Shown here piece after piece: positions 1 through 12,130 of a stretch of 64,000 nucleotides of DNA. Position 1 is the stretch's first letter; the number at the start of each line of letters is the position of its first letter. Position numbers and translations under genes: made by a program. Source of the DNA: Artocarpus heterophyllus (Eukaryota; Streptophyta; Magnoliopsida; Rosales; Moraceae); the NCBI GenBank assembly GCA_025403435.1, contig CM046338.1, positions 18,823,399-18,887,398 on the forward strand, given 5' to 3'. The notes below the pieces were generated by a model. It saw nothing but the letters and a program-made list of their open reading frames with translations. It made no database searches and was not told the origin of the DNA.

Positions 1-1019
1 TCAAAAGTAGCATCTGCTTGGAATATCCTCAAACCATCCAGGAGGTGTCAAACAAAGCAAAAGGATGGATCGATTTGGAAGAAGAAAATGAACGGTGCAA
101 ACGAGAACTTGTGAGGAACAAGGAACAAAATAGGATGGTCGAGAGACAGTAGAAGGCTCGACCAAATCGAAAGGGACAAACAAGGACACCACCAAGAAAG
201 GAATGGAGAAAGAAAAAGGAGCACAAGGCACAATAAGAAGCAAACTACTATCACCGTCAAAGTTCGCTCTAAACATATCCCCGACCGAGCTGATTGCACA
301 ACTGGAAGGGAAGGATTATGTCAGATGGCCAAACAAAATGGCTGTAAGTCAATCCCGCAAGCATACAAAGTACTACGAATTCCATCAAGACACAAGATAT
401 TTAACGATTGATTGTAAGGCCCTGTGATCAGAGATTATAGAATTATTGAAGAAAGGACATTTGAGAGAATATTTTTCCAAGCGAGGAAAATGAACCTATG
501 GACTAGACCATGAGTAAGGTAGATCGAGAAGGCCTTCTAGTTTAGGAAAAAACGCCACCACCATCACTAGTCAGGAAGGTCATCGAAGCCATTTGTGGGG
601 GGCTCCATTTTAGTAATGATTCCACTAACCAGATGAAGGCACATCAGTGAAGAGCGATCCAAGAGAGCATGGGTGCAACAATTGAATAGTACGACAAGCA
701 CATGATTTTATTTCAAAGCGATGAAGCATCAGGGCTTGACAGGCCACACGTCGATGCCTTGGTTATGAAACTTAATGTTGCTAATTGTGAAATAGGAAGA
801 ATACTCATTGACAATGGAAGCTCAGCCGCATTTTGTTTCTTTCAATGTTGAAAGAAATGGACATTTATGAGAAAGAGATAGAAAATCTATTACCACGTTG
901 GTAGGTTTTAATAGAGAAGCGACCACAGTGTTGGGGAAGATTAATTACCTATTTATGCTATCGAAGAAAATAGGATGACAAGTGTCCAAGTCTTGGACTA
1001 CCCTTCTGGATGCAATATC
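1..1019 (+). pseudogene. Tat gag C-terminus and protease remnant
   Basis: Around 203-500 a broken frame reads like the C-terminal part of Tat gag: a KDYVRWP-like segment, then a YYEFHQD..DC stretch equivalent to the family's YCxFHxDxGHxTxxC, then an ELLKKGHLREY-like tail. At about 775-835 the frame reads ILIDNGSSA, the aspartic protease site, with N where the family has T or S (DNGSS at 810-824). The frame is interrupted by stops throughout. The segment stops at 1019 because a solo LTR is inserted there; the same reading frame resumes at 4256. Confidence 0.75.
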
Positions 1020-4000
1020 TGTAACACTCGTCAATTTTCATGTAACGGTTAATGATAGATATTTAAACGACGTTAAGTATTTTTCCCTTATAATATGATG
1101 TTACTAACTATTTTATTTTGAGTATTATGATAGGTGATAGTCACACGAAATTGATGTGCTCAAGGTGTTCGTGTCAAATATAATGTGTGTATAAAAATTA
1201 ATTATGTTTTGTGATGTTTTAGTGTATACGACAATTCAGCAGGCCTATCCTTCAAAATCGACAGGCCGAATTGTCTCTCACGAAGCGGCAAGCTGATGGA
1301 TTTCATCGGCAAGCTGGACCTCACGACTTTGGCAGGCCAGACTGAGCAGTCGGTAGGCCGAAGACTGCTAACGAGCAATCAACAAACAAATTCCCAAATT
1401 GTAATATCAATGATTATTGTGCTTGGATGATTTTTCTAAGTGATTGGTGCATTTTAAGGAAGAAATGGTTGACTTTGTGGTTTTAATTTATAATGATTGG
1501 ATAATTGATAAGCTTTCCTATTTTGAGAATTTAAAATTTGGTAAGTAGCACTAATTGTTTGACTTTCCCCTTAATGCTCTCTATCCTACATGTGAATTCC
1601 CCATTTTTTTCAAAAAAAAAAAAATCTATTAACATTATAGAGAATGTTATTTTCATACCATTCTCATTTTCACACATATCTCTTCTTTTCTCTCAAAAAA
1701 AATTCTCTTAGAAAACATTCCCTCCTTTCTCCACGTTTTCGCTTCTCCTTCTCTCCCTTAACTTTACTACACATATTTGAATGAAATATTGAGTATTCTT
1801 TTGGGCGAATTCAAAGGAAATTTGAGAAGAATTTTTTTGAGGTAAGAATTTGTTCTCGGTTTATTTCTAAAATATATTTTTCCCTTTTAATCCGACTACT
1901 GTATTTTTGTCTAGGAATTTCCGTTTGCTGTAAAATTTTAATATGATATTCATGTATGTGTTATGTAATATTCCTCAAAATTTCATGCCATTTGGATATT
2001 TCTATGCTAAGGTATGAATTTTTTTCCTCTGCCACTCATAGTTGAAATGTTGCTGATTGATAAAATTATATATAAAAGTGGTCTTTGTTCTAGGGGCAAA
2101 TGAATGTTATTTTGCACGAAATTTGGCAAATATATTCATATATATATTAAGTATTGAACTAGAAAGTCTCACGGTGAAATGATGAATATTTTATGCGTTA
2201 TTGAATTTTCATTTAGACTAGGTTTTGAGATTGTTTTATTAGTAGATTGTTGGACTTCTTATTATGTGATGTTTTTGTATAATTACATGAATTTATTTGA
2301 CAATGAGACTTTTTGTGCTTCTGTATTTATATGTTAATAAGTTGTAATAAAGATTTTAGGTTCTAAATAATTTTATTTTACTTGTTTGAGAATGATGATC
2401 ATGAGTAACTCACTGCCTGATATGTTTAAAGCTTATTGTTGTCTCTAAATTCTAATACATGTTATGGACTATTCTGAAGTTATTTAAGGTAATTTTTGGA
2501 TATGATGTAGTTCTAGGTGTCTATTATATGTAATATTTTTATGGAATTATTTTATAGTATAGATAATTTATTTTATAGACTTTAGTTAAGGTTGTTCACT
2601 GCCCAACTATTGCTGGCTGATTTTATGCCATGAAGTGTGTAACTTCTTTTGGTTATCAAATGGAATTTTATGACCAACAAAAAAATCATGATATTATGTT
2701 CATATGTTAGCTTTGTCCCTTTAGAGTCTCATGCTCTAATTGTGTATGAATTATGAGTTATTAAAGTATGATTACATAAGGGTCATGCAGATATTAGTGT
2801 TGCAGTTTGTGCAAAAGTACTTATAAGATGGTAAAATATATTTGTGTTCATATATTTCTTGAAATGGAGGTGTATATGTATTATGGTATTGGATGATTCC
2901 TTGAATATAGATAAATGTTAATTTTATTTTAAATGAATGTATGACATAAACACACTAAGGAGTAAGCACATCAAGACCGCGACGACGTCGTCTTCAATTA
3001 AGGTTGAGTAAGCTAAACATGTAAGTACATTCCATCTGCAACATGATGAAGTTTATAAAAAGTTTGAAATCTATGTTCATGATGGTTGCATGATAATTTC
3101 CATGGTGATTATGTATGATGTTTCACTATGAAAGTTTTTATGTATAAAAAGTTTATGCATGTTTTTGATGATGACGTATTTCAAAATATAAAAGTATATA
3201 TATGTATATATGTATCACCTAAATAAGTGTTGCACACTCCATGCTATGCTATGTTTATGTTTACATTTATGATGTCATGTTTGGTTTGGGATTAGCTACC
3301 CCTCTCCTCTCATGACGGTGCGCCTATGATGATTAAATGGTGCAACACTGGGGCCTTTAAAGATAAAATGAATGAAGTTTTAATACGGTTAATGTTAACG
3401 AAAGATATGTTCTATATGAAACTATGCCCAGTGCACTATTATGATGATGATGATTATAGTTATGATGTTTCGTAAAGATGTTCATAAAATGTTTTACATT
3501 GTGAGATAGAAAATGTACTTACTAAGCTTTTGCTTACTCAGTTTTACATCATGTTGCAGATAAGGGTAAGAGGACTATGGAATAGGTGGAGGACAAAGAT
3601 GGGTGTGTGAGCAAAGAACAATGGATTGAAAATAGAAGAACACCAAGCAAGAAATTTAAAGTTATAAACTATGTTTTATTTCTGAGTATGTTTATTTGAA
3701 AGAGTTTTAAAGATTTGAATTATGTCTCTATAACTTTAGATGATTATTAGTTATCTTTCCGCACTTTGAAATATTGAGACTTATTTTAAATTAATATTTT
3801 GTTTTTTAACAACAGATCGGCCTTCCGACCATTTCAAATCGGACTGCCGATGTTGGCATTAGCTTGTCGATTACCCTGTCTCGGCCTGCCCATTTTAGTG
3901 ATTTTAAAACCCTATTTTGTTTAGCCTCGGACAACCTGTCGGTGATTGAAGTTTGGACTGCCAGTCATGATCGGCACACCAATATCTGAAGTTCGACCTA

Positions 4001-4250
4001 CCAAACTGTGTAAGCAGATTTTAAAAGTTGTGTTAATTTTTATTTTAATTGTGGGTTTATTGTTTTGGTATTGATAAACTATTTAAAGAAAATTTATAAT
4101 TGAGTAATTTAATAAACGTTTTAAAAAAATGTGTATGCATGGATCTTGAGGTATGTTTCCAAATTATGTTTTCATTTAAATAGTTTATCTAAATAATAGT
4201 AATATAGATGAATGTAACAACATCTATGACATCCGTAAGGAGGCGTTACA
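1020..4250 (+). mobile_element. Solo LTR, probably Del/Tekay chromovirus, nested in Tat pol
   Basis: The segment starts TGTAACACTCG and ends GGCGTTACA, so it has TG..CA ends with a short inverted repeat of the TGTAAC type. It is flanked by ATATC (1015-1019) and ACATC (4251-4255), a 5 bp target duplication with one change. Removing the segment and one duplicate restores the surrounding Tat frame, which runs from SGCNIIL directly into a RPxIHAMKAVPST-like segment. No internal coding region or second LTR is seen in its 3231 bp, which fits a solo LTR. Length and end sequence suit Del/Tekay LTRs, which are long and begin TGTAACAC. The lineage is inferred; the insertion boundaries are seen directly. 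Confidence 0.85.
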
Positions 4251-7200
4251 ACATCATCCTCTGACGACCATAGATACATGCGATGAAGGCTGTCCCATCC
4301 ACTTTGCACTAATGAATCAGATTTTTGATGAAGCGAGGAGTTCGAGAAACCTTAGGAGTCAAAAAGTGACAAGGAGTTGCTATACCATTGTCATGAAGCA
4401 GAAAAAACCCGCTTTATAGCAATTACAGGTGAAATTGCTGAGCAGGTAGAGCAACCAAGAACGAGGTGAACCGATGCTGGAATAACTTGACGAAGTTTAG
4501 ATAGACCCAAAGAACAAGCGAAGAATAGTGAACATCGGCTTACAGCTCAACCTAGAGGTAAAATCTGCTATAGTTGAGTTTTTGAAGGCTAACAAGGTTT
4601 ATTTCATATGGTCTCACATAGATATGCCAGGAATTGACCCAAGCTTAATTTCACACCAGCTTGATGTCGATCCCAATGATCGACTAGTGCGAAAAAAAGA
4701 GGAGACTTGGAGTCGAGCGAAACAACATTGTGAAAGAAGAAGTGAGGTAACTATTGGAGGCTGGGTTTATTCGTCCCATTTAATACCTCAAGTGGCTGGC
4801 GAACATAGTAACCATGAAAAAGAATGATGGGAAGTGGTGAATGTATGTAGATTTCACTAATTTGAACAAAGCCTGCCCTAAAGGCAGCTACTTGTTACCT
4901 TACATCAATCATCTCGTCAATGCAACTGTTGGCCACAAAATTTTGACTTTTCTCGATGCTTTCCTGGGTTATAATCAGATCCTCTTGCATCCTAACAACA
5001 AGAGAAGACCACCTTCATCACAGAACAAGGGATCTTTTGCTTCAAGGTTATGCCTTTTAGGTTGAAAAATGCAGGAGCGACATATCAGAAGTTGGTCAAC
5101 ATGATGTTTCAAGAACAAATCGGTAAGAACATGGAAGTTTATATTGACGATATGCTGGTAAAATTGTTGTAGGTGAACCTTTATGGGCAACATCTATAAA
5201 GAATGCTTTGATGTACTCCAGAAGTATAACAGGAAGCCAAACTCCAAAAAGTGTGCCTTTGAAGTTGCCAATGGAATGTTCTTGGGATACCTTGTTACGA
5301 GGCGAGGAATCGAGGCAAATCCATCAGATAAAAGTGTTCCAATTGATACCATCCTCGAGAACTAAACGTGAGATTTAGAAACTTACGAGGTGAGTCGTCG
5401 CCCTTAGTTGATTCATAGCTCGATCGTCAGACAGATGCCTTATTTTTTTCCAATTGTTAAAGAAAAACACAAAATTTGAATGGAATAATCGATGCAAATA
5501 GGCGTTTCATGAGCTGAAGAAGTACCTCTCTACACCACCTATCTTGTCAAGACCTAAGGATAGGGAGACAATTTATCTTTACCTAGTGGTCTTGAAGACA
5601 ACAGTTAGCTCAGCATTGATCAGAGAAGAAGATTCAATTTAGAAGCCTGTATTCTTAGTGAGCCACACGATGTTGGATGTAGAGACGAGGTACTTGATGA
5701 TCGTAAAACTTGCCCTGACTGTCATTGTATCTACTCGAAAATTACGACGATACTTCCAAGGCCATATAATCATTGTGCTATCATCCTATCTGATGCATGC
5801 CATTCTGCATAAGCCATAGTCTCTAGAAGATTGACAAAGTGGGCTATCGAGCTCACCGAGTTCGATATTGAATACAGGCCACAAACAGCACTAAAAGCAT
5901 AAGTACTAGCAGACTTTCTTGCACAGCTGACATATGAAATGCATGATGATGAGCCCAAAGCGTGGACTATGCAAGTAGATGGAGCCAGCAATGAGAGAGG
6001 ATCAAGGATCGAAATACTGCTACGATCACCAACTGACGAGCAGATCGAACAAAGCTTTAGATTGGGTCTCAAGCTACAAATAACGAAGCAAAATACGAGC
6101 CCATGATAGCTAGCTTGAGACTTGCTGTGGTACTGGGAGCTACCAAACTTGTTGTGGAAAGCGATTCAACTTTGTTAGTCGTGAATCAAATTATCAGGGA
6201 GTATAAAGCACAGGATGAGAAGATGGTCTCTTACTTGAAACTAGTAAACAAACTAAAGGCCTAGTTAGATCAGTTCAAAGCAAAGTATATGCCTCACGAG
6301 GCAAACTCCAAAGCATATGCACTCGCCAACCTTAGATCGTCAATTGAGGTAAAAGAAAAAAGAACTATTCCCCTAGAATGTATTGAGCACCCAAGCATTG
6401 AATCGGCAGGTGAAACGAACTACATGGACCCAAGAGATGATTGGAGAACACCCATCAAGATGTACATAAGCGATGGATGGCTGCCTGACGACAAGCAGAT
6501 TATAAGGAAAATTAAAGTTCAAGCCATGAGATACTGTCTAATAGATGAAAAACTCTATAGGCGATCCATAGCAAGACCTTATCTCCGTCGCCTCGAAAGA
6601 GATGAGATCGAGAAAGTCATCCGAGAAGTGCACAAAGACTTGTGTGGCAATCACTCAGGGGGAAGATCCTTATGCAATAAAATCAAAAGATAGGATACTA
6701 CTGGCCAACTATGCAGAGCGACTTGAAAACCTTCACTAAGAATTATGATAGCTGCTAGAGGCATGCCCCAACTGTTCATCAACCAGCCGAGGAACTCTCA
6801 TTGATCAACTTGCCATATCCATTTATGAAATACTCCATGGACATTGTCGAACCTTTTCCTCCAGCTTTGGGGCAAGTTAAGTATCTTCTCGTCTTTACAG
6901 ATTATTTTTTTAAATAGGTCGAAGCTAAAGCTGTTGTAGATATCAAAGAACGGGATGTCGAGAGATTCATTTGGAGAAATATTATCTGTCATTCAGAGTA
7001 CTAAGGGAGATTGTCAACAACAATGGCTGAAGTTCATATCCACCTCTTTCACAAAATTCTGCCATGATTGGTACATCATTTTGAGCTTCTCTACGCCTAG
7101 GTACCCATAGGGGAATGGACAAGTGGAAGAAACGAACAAAACAATTGTCAAGAACTTGAAGAAGAAGCAAGAGTCTAGAAAAGGACGCTGGCTTAAAGAA

Positions 7201-7680
7201 CTCCTGATGGTTCTATGGGCTTATCGAACAATACCAAGGCATGCAACTGGTGAATCCCCTTTTTCCTTGTATATGGCACTAAAGCAGTCATCTTAGCGGA
7301 GGTTGTTGCTCAAGACCTTCGAGTCGATTACTCACTCCTCAACGAAGAAACAAACAAAGAAAAGATGCGGGACATGCTTGACTTGATTGATGAAAAAAGA
7401 GACAATGCCCATTACCGCCTTGGACGTTATCAGTAAGTTGCTGCCAAATACTCCAACAAAAAAGTCAGAACTAGAAAATTGCAGGTAGGAGATCTTGTGC
7501 TTCAAAGAGTTTTTCAAAATACAAGATAAGCCAACGCATGGAAATTCGCAGCCAATTGGAAAGGTCCATATCAAATTCGAGTCATTGTACGTGACGGGGT
7601 GTAAAAGTTAGAAAAACATGATGAGTCAATCATCAACAAGAGATGGAATGCTCATTGTTTACGAAAGTATTTTGTATAAC
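4251..7680 (+). pseudogene. Tat pol remnant: protease end, RT, RNase H, integrase
   Basis: Recognisable blocks in order: the conserved DMPGIDPSLISHQLDVDP stretch before RT (4620-4675); RT with VDFTNLNKACPK (about 4844-4880) and the catalytic YIDD at 5140-5151 followed by MLVK; RT connection and first RNase H (about 5460-5770); a second RNase H-like start with QVDGASNERGS (about 5970-6003); the integrase zinc region and core with PFMKYSMDIVEPFPPA (about 6820-6867) and the family [10 protein letters not shown] segment (about 7247). The integrase C-terminal GDLVLQRVFQNT leads to a stop near 7678. Stops and frame changes occur every few hundred bases. Translated pieces at 4528-4827, 4841-5065, 5183-5365 and 6289-6693 are the longest open parts. 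Reverse transcriptase made the DNA copy and integrase inserted it; neither can be made here. Confidence 0.85.
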
Positions 7681-7915
7681 TGAACAATTTTCTTTGTTTT
7701 CTAGGCTTTTCAATATGTCGTTCGATTCGATTCATGGTAGGTTGCTTTTTGACATAGTTTTTTAGCATCGAATGAATGATTTTAGCAATGGCTATAACGT
7801 GCTTAGGCTTGTAACATAAACTACATCTGGCTTGATCTCTACACATGGGTCTGAAGGCAGCACATGTACTATGAACAAGTACAGCCATGTTATCATTACA
7901 ACAACCATTTTGCTC

Positions 7916-8215
7916 GATCTAAATTGTCATCTTTATGGCTTTGCATTACATCCAACATTGGATTCGATCAACTCACTTAGAGTTTTGATTCGAAATTGCC
8001 ATCTTTATGGCTTTGCATTACATCTAATATTGAATTTGATCAACTTATCTAGAGTTCGATATGAAATCGCCATCTTCATAGCTTTGTATTACATCCAACA
8101 TTGAATTCAATCAACTCATCTACAGTTCGATCTAGAATTGCCATCTTTATGGCTCTGTTTAACATAACATTGGATTTGATCAACTCACTTAATGTTCGAT
8201 TTGATATCGACAACA
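7916..8215. repeat. 71-72 bp tandem repeat in the 3' region of the Tat element, about 4 copies
   Basis: The phrase GCCATCTTTATGGCT and variants recurs at about 7926, 7998, 8069 and 8140, a spacing of 71-72 bp, with a decayed fifth start near 8205. Each unit continues with an ACATCCAACATTGAATTCG-like and a GATCAACTCACT-like segment. The array lies directly between the pol end and the antisense gene. Variable tandem repeats at this place are known for Tat/Ogre elements. Confidence 0.85.
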
Positions 8216-8621
8216 CCATCGGCTTAGTCAAAATAAATCTAATTTATCCATTTAACCTACGTGTTTCAAGTTTTGGCTCATTAAACTCTCCTCATGATTT
8301 TAATATTGAGCCAATTTCGTTTAAGCTCATCTATTACGTCAAAAATATTTTGTCTCAATTTAAACTAGAGCAATTCCTATGAAGATTGTTCGATTTTGAA
8401 GATGTTGAAGCCTATTAATACTTTTCTAATTAGTGATAACCCAACAAATTCAAAGCTTAATTATTTCAAAATCAATGAAACTTTAAAGGGGGATCAGTAC
8501 CAGAAAACATAACAAGGGCAAAGAAAATTCTGATTTGATTTGAGTCGATAAAAACTATTCAAGTATAATACCATAAAGAGATAAAAAAAAGTGGATCACA
8601 AGCTAAAAACTAAACAAGTCC

Positions 8622-10830
8622 CTATTCTGCTATTTCTTTGACAATTGGAAGGTCAACAACAACTTGTTCATTCACCGTAGCAGCCTCTATTGTAAAATAA
8701 TTAGGAGCAGACAGAGCCTCAACTAGAGCATCCTTAACAACCGCTGGACTTGCATCCTTTTCCTCGACCTCGGATTCATTTGGAGCTATAAGCTCCTCAA
8801 GTTTGACAATCTCAGCATCGATATCAGGGCTCTTGATCTGGCCCGATTTGAACTCTTTTAAAGTCTCCAGCTTAGCCTTGATCAAGGAGTCGCTATGGAT
8901 GTCAAGCAACTGTTCCTTTATCTCCTCTACCTCTCCAGTTTCGCTTTCCACTTCCTTTTTCAAATTACTCACCTTTTCCTCCTCCAGGCGAAGATTACTG
9001 CTCAAATTGAGTATTTTTTCGTTTGATTTAGTCAAAGCAGCAATAGCCTTATCCCTTTCCCTCATCGCATCATCCCTTTTAGACTTGGCCTTTCCAAGCT
9101 TCTCTTCAAGCTCTTTGATGATTGTACTCAATCTTTCGTTCCTATATGCAACCTTGTTTGCAAAGATATTGTGAAGCTGAAGGGCCTGCAAAACGAGAAA
9201 TTTTTAGATAAGATTTGACGTGAAACATCAATTACTATCGAAACGAGACTTTTGTCTTACCTGCCTAAGGGCCAAAGTTGATTTGTTGTTTAGCCAAGAA
9301 AGCGACTTCCCACTGAAATGTTTCTCATCCAAATCAAAGTTAAAGCTCGTCGATGCTTTCAGAGCCACCTCTTTATCTTGTAAAATGCTCACATCCTCAA
9401 GGGTTTTAAGTATATTATCAGCGACCCTCTTATCAATGTCTTCAACCAAATTGAATGGCCCCACAACCTTTCTTTTCTTTGATATTGGGGCGAAATATCG
9501 AATGGAAGAGGAAGAGGGAAATTGGAAGTGTCAGTTGGCAAAGTCATCTTCTTGATTCCACCAGACTCGCTTGCTTCACCTCTCTTTTTCTTTTTTGTCG
9601 CGTCCCTCACGGAATCCTTTCTTTTCAAAGCTTCTTCCATTAACGACAATGAAATCTTCAGCAGTGACAAAGTAGCATTTACGAGAAGAACGTCTTCGTA
9701 AGAAAGTAGAGTAATGAATTTTGATAGATCATACAACCACTAAAGTGCACCGCGACAAACAAAAACCCAATCGACTCGTATTAGAAAGGAAATAGGAACA
9801 CCTGTAGGGATCCCTTTGAATGTTTTCCAAATTGATGATTTTCCAAGCCAATCAGGGTGAGAAATCTCAGCCCAGGTTTATCCTTTTAATGCAGTTAATA
9901 TGTCAAGCCTTTTGCAGAATTGATCTCCCATAGGTGCTGGGTGATTCAACTCCTAATTTGCCAAACAACCAAAAAAAAAATTGTAAAGATTAGTTGAAAT
10001 TACTGCTTAAAGTAAAATTCAAGTGTTAGTGCTCACCAATATGACCAAATGTAAAAGAAAATGGGAATCGAGTAGTCAATTGGACTGAATCATTATTGAT
10101 TAACATAAAGAAATATCTTTCTTTCCAATGTCTATTCGTATCGACAAAATCAGTGATGAGTCACTTCAATTGACGATAAACAAAGTAGAAACGCCCCTAT
10201 TCTTGTTGTTGGGCTTCAAGTAGTAGCATCAAAGAAAGTCATTGAGGTCAAAGTCAATGCTGGCCTCCTCAATCAACACTATTAGAGTGATCAGTAATCG
10301 TATTCCATTAGGCATAAGTTGTGTTATTGAGACTTGATAGTGCGATGCAACTTCGAGCAAGAATTATGGTACTGGTAGTCGAAGCCCTAATTCAAACCAC
10401 TTGGTATACATACACAACCAATTATCGTTTTAGGTGTTAGTTCGCTCACTGGGATAAGGGATTTGAATATTGATGGAAGAAGGGATTTCATATTTGACCT
10501 CAATGGTTGATAAATCTCCCTTACTAAGAATTGACTCTGGATCCTTCCAACAATAAGAAACCCTTTTTGTAGGGGAAGAATATATTCTTTTCTCCAGTGT
10601 TTTGTTCTGGTTGGCAGGACCTGCGGTTTCACCTCTTTTCTAAAATTCAGTCGAGCCCTCTTCCACCTCTCTGCTGCACCTGGCTCCACCGACCTTGGAA
10701 GCTTATTCGACTCTTGATTGTTCTATGATCCATTCGTCAATCTCTCTTTCGTTGTCACTGGACTAGGGATCATAACCCTCGTTTGAACTCGAGCAAATGA
10801 GCTAATGTCTACTACTTTCAACATTTTTCT
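8622..10830 (-). pseudogene. Spliced antisense gene of the Tat element, degraded; coiled-coil C-terminus
   Basis: Reading on -, a likely start ATG lies near 10830. A 100-codon open piece covers 10689-10387. A frame at about 10340-10260 reads LMPNGIRLLITLIVLIEEA, which I recognise from the putative gypsy-type transposon protein family. Towards the end, 9464-9261 joins 9185-8622 through an intron at 9260-9186 (donor CAG|GTAAGA, acceptor TTTTGCAG|G, phase 0, 75 bp). The last exon codes about 187 residues rich in E, K, L and R, a long coiled coil. A stop after GS at about 10728, a frame change near 9470 and several others show it is dead. Such genes, opposite in direction to gag-pol and placed before the 3' LTR, are known in Tat/Retand elements; their role is unknown. 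The intron edges are seen; the exon set upstream of 9464 is uncertain. Confidence 0.6.
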
Positions 10831-11487
10831 TCGTCACAAATTGAATTCTAAGGGAGATCTAGGGTTATAAAGATCTAAGGACCAAAATTTCTAAGATATG
10901 AAGAGTTTTGAGGGGGTTCTAATGTGTTCTAAACTCGCAAGAGCGAAATAGCATCAAAATTGTAGATTTTCTAGGAAAATGAGCCTAAAATAATGCTAGA
11001 GTGTTTGAAATGAGAAGAGAAACAAACCTATGGAAAGAAAATTACAAGAAAATCAAAAGAAAGGGGAGAAATCTTGCTTGAAAATCACAGGAAAGCTTGG
11101 GAAACTAGAGGAAAATCGCCCGAGTTCAATGAGGGAGGTTGAGAAAGAATGAAGCAGAGAGAGGAGGTATATATTGTCCAAACGAAAAAAAGAATCAACA
11201 ACTTAGATTGATTCTCAAGAAGATGATCCGACGACTAGGACTACACACCCTTTCGACTTCCTACTCAAATTGAAGCAGTGTCTTTTCAAGTCAAGTGTAG
11301 ACTTCAGCACTATAGAGATATTTGAGGGCCTTCCAATCATATGGCAACATGTGTAGGGGCAGTTGAGTATTGCGGTTTCCCGAGGAAGAACGATGATTAT
11401 AGTGTGACCATGAAACTTGGTAACGTGTCATTTAGAAATCGACTTGTTCTTAATTAATTCACTCTTGTAGTCGGTCGAATCGACTAA

Positions 11488-11500
11488 GGAGTGGGGGCCA
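11488..11500 (+). promoter_or_regulatory. Polypurine tract of the Tat element
   Basis: A purine run of the type AAGGAGTGGGGGCC lies directly before the sequence that starts the LTR (CTTGGGGTACAATTTGG). In LTR elements this RNase H-resistant tract primes plus-strand synthesis. The match to other Tat elements is from memory. Confidence 0.5.
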
Positions 11501-11502
11501 AC

Positions 11503-12130
11503 TCTTGGGGTACAATTTGGTTGGGCCCAAATCATTCAAAAGGCCCAAAACGAATAGTGTGAGTAACGATTAGAGCGGATTGAACCTAGCAGCAATATTC
11601 GATTTGAGGCCAGAGTGTTCGATTTGAAGCAGTCTACCGTGGGTAATATTATTGGTCTAATACTTGTTTGAGTTGAGGCTTTGAGTGATTTGATCTAATC
11701 CAATTCGATTTTAATCTTTTATCTAACCATTCATTGTCATTGTAGATTTAATCAAGTGTTGGTTCGGTAGAATCAATATGTACAACCTGGCAGTTAGAAG
11801 GGGAAACACGTCTAGTCATGAACTGAGACGAGGGATAAGCTCGATTCTTACAGCTAATAACGGATTGACACATGCCCCACTTTTGTGTACATTATCATCA
11901 CCACTCTTTCTGCTAGTTTAAGGCCACGATCTAATACCACATTCTATATAAAGGAAATAACAACTTCTTGAAGGGGGGCGGAGGAAGTTCTACAGAAACT
12001 CTGCAGAAATTACACCATACCGTTTTGCTAAATTTCCTCTCTAAAACAACTTGTAATTTGTACTTTTCTCATCATAGTGAAGAACAGTAGACGTAACTCT
12101 TTTACAGAGTAAACAACTCTAAAATTCTCA
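11503..12130 (+). mobile_element. 3' LTR of the Tat element (approximate ends)
   Basis: The segment follows the polypurine tract. It contains a TATA box (TATATAAA at 11945-11952) and then a downstream part resembling Tat U5 regions, with CTTGTAATTTGTAC and CATCATAGTGAAGAACAG. The expected 5' TG is mutated or shifted, and the 3' end is placed at TTCTCA, just before a primer-site-like sequence. There is no second LTR in the window to fix the ends. Confidence 0.5.
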
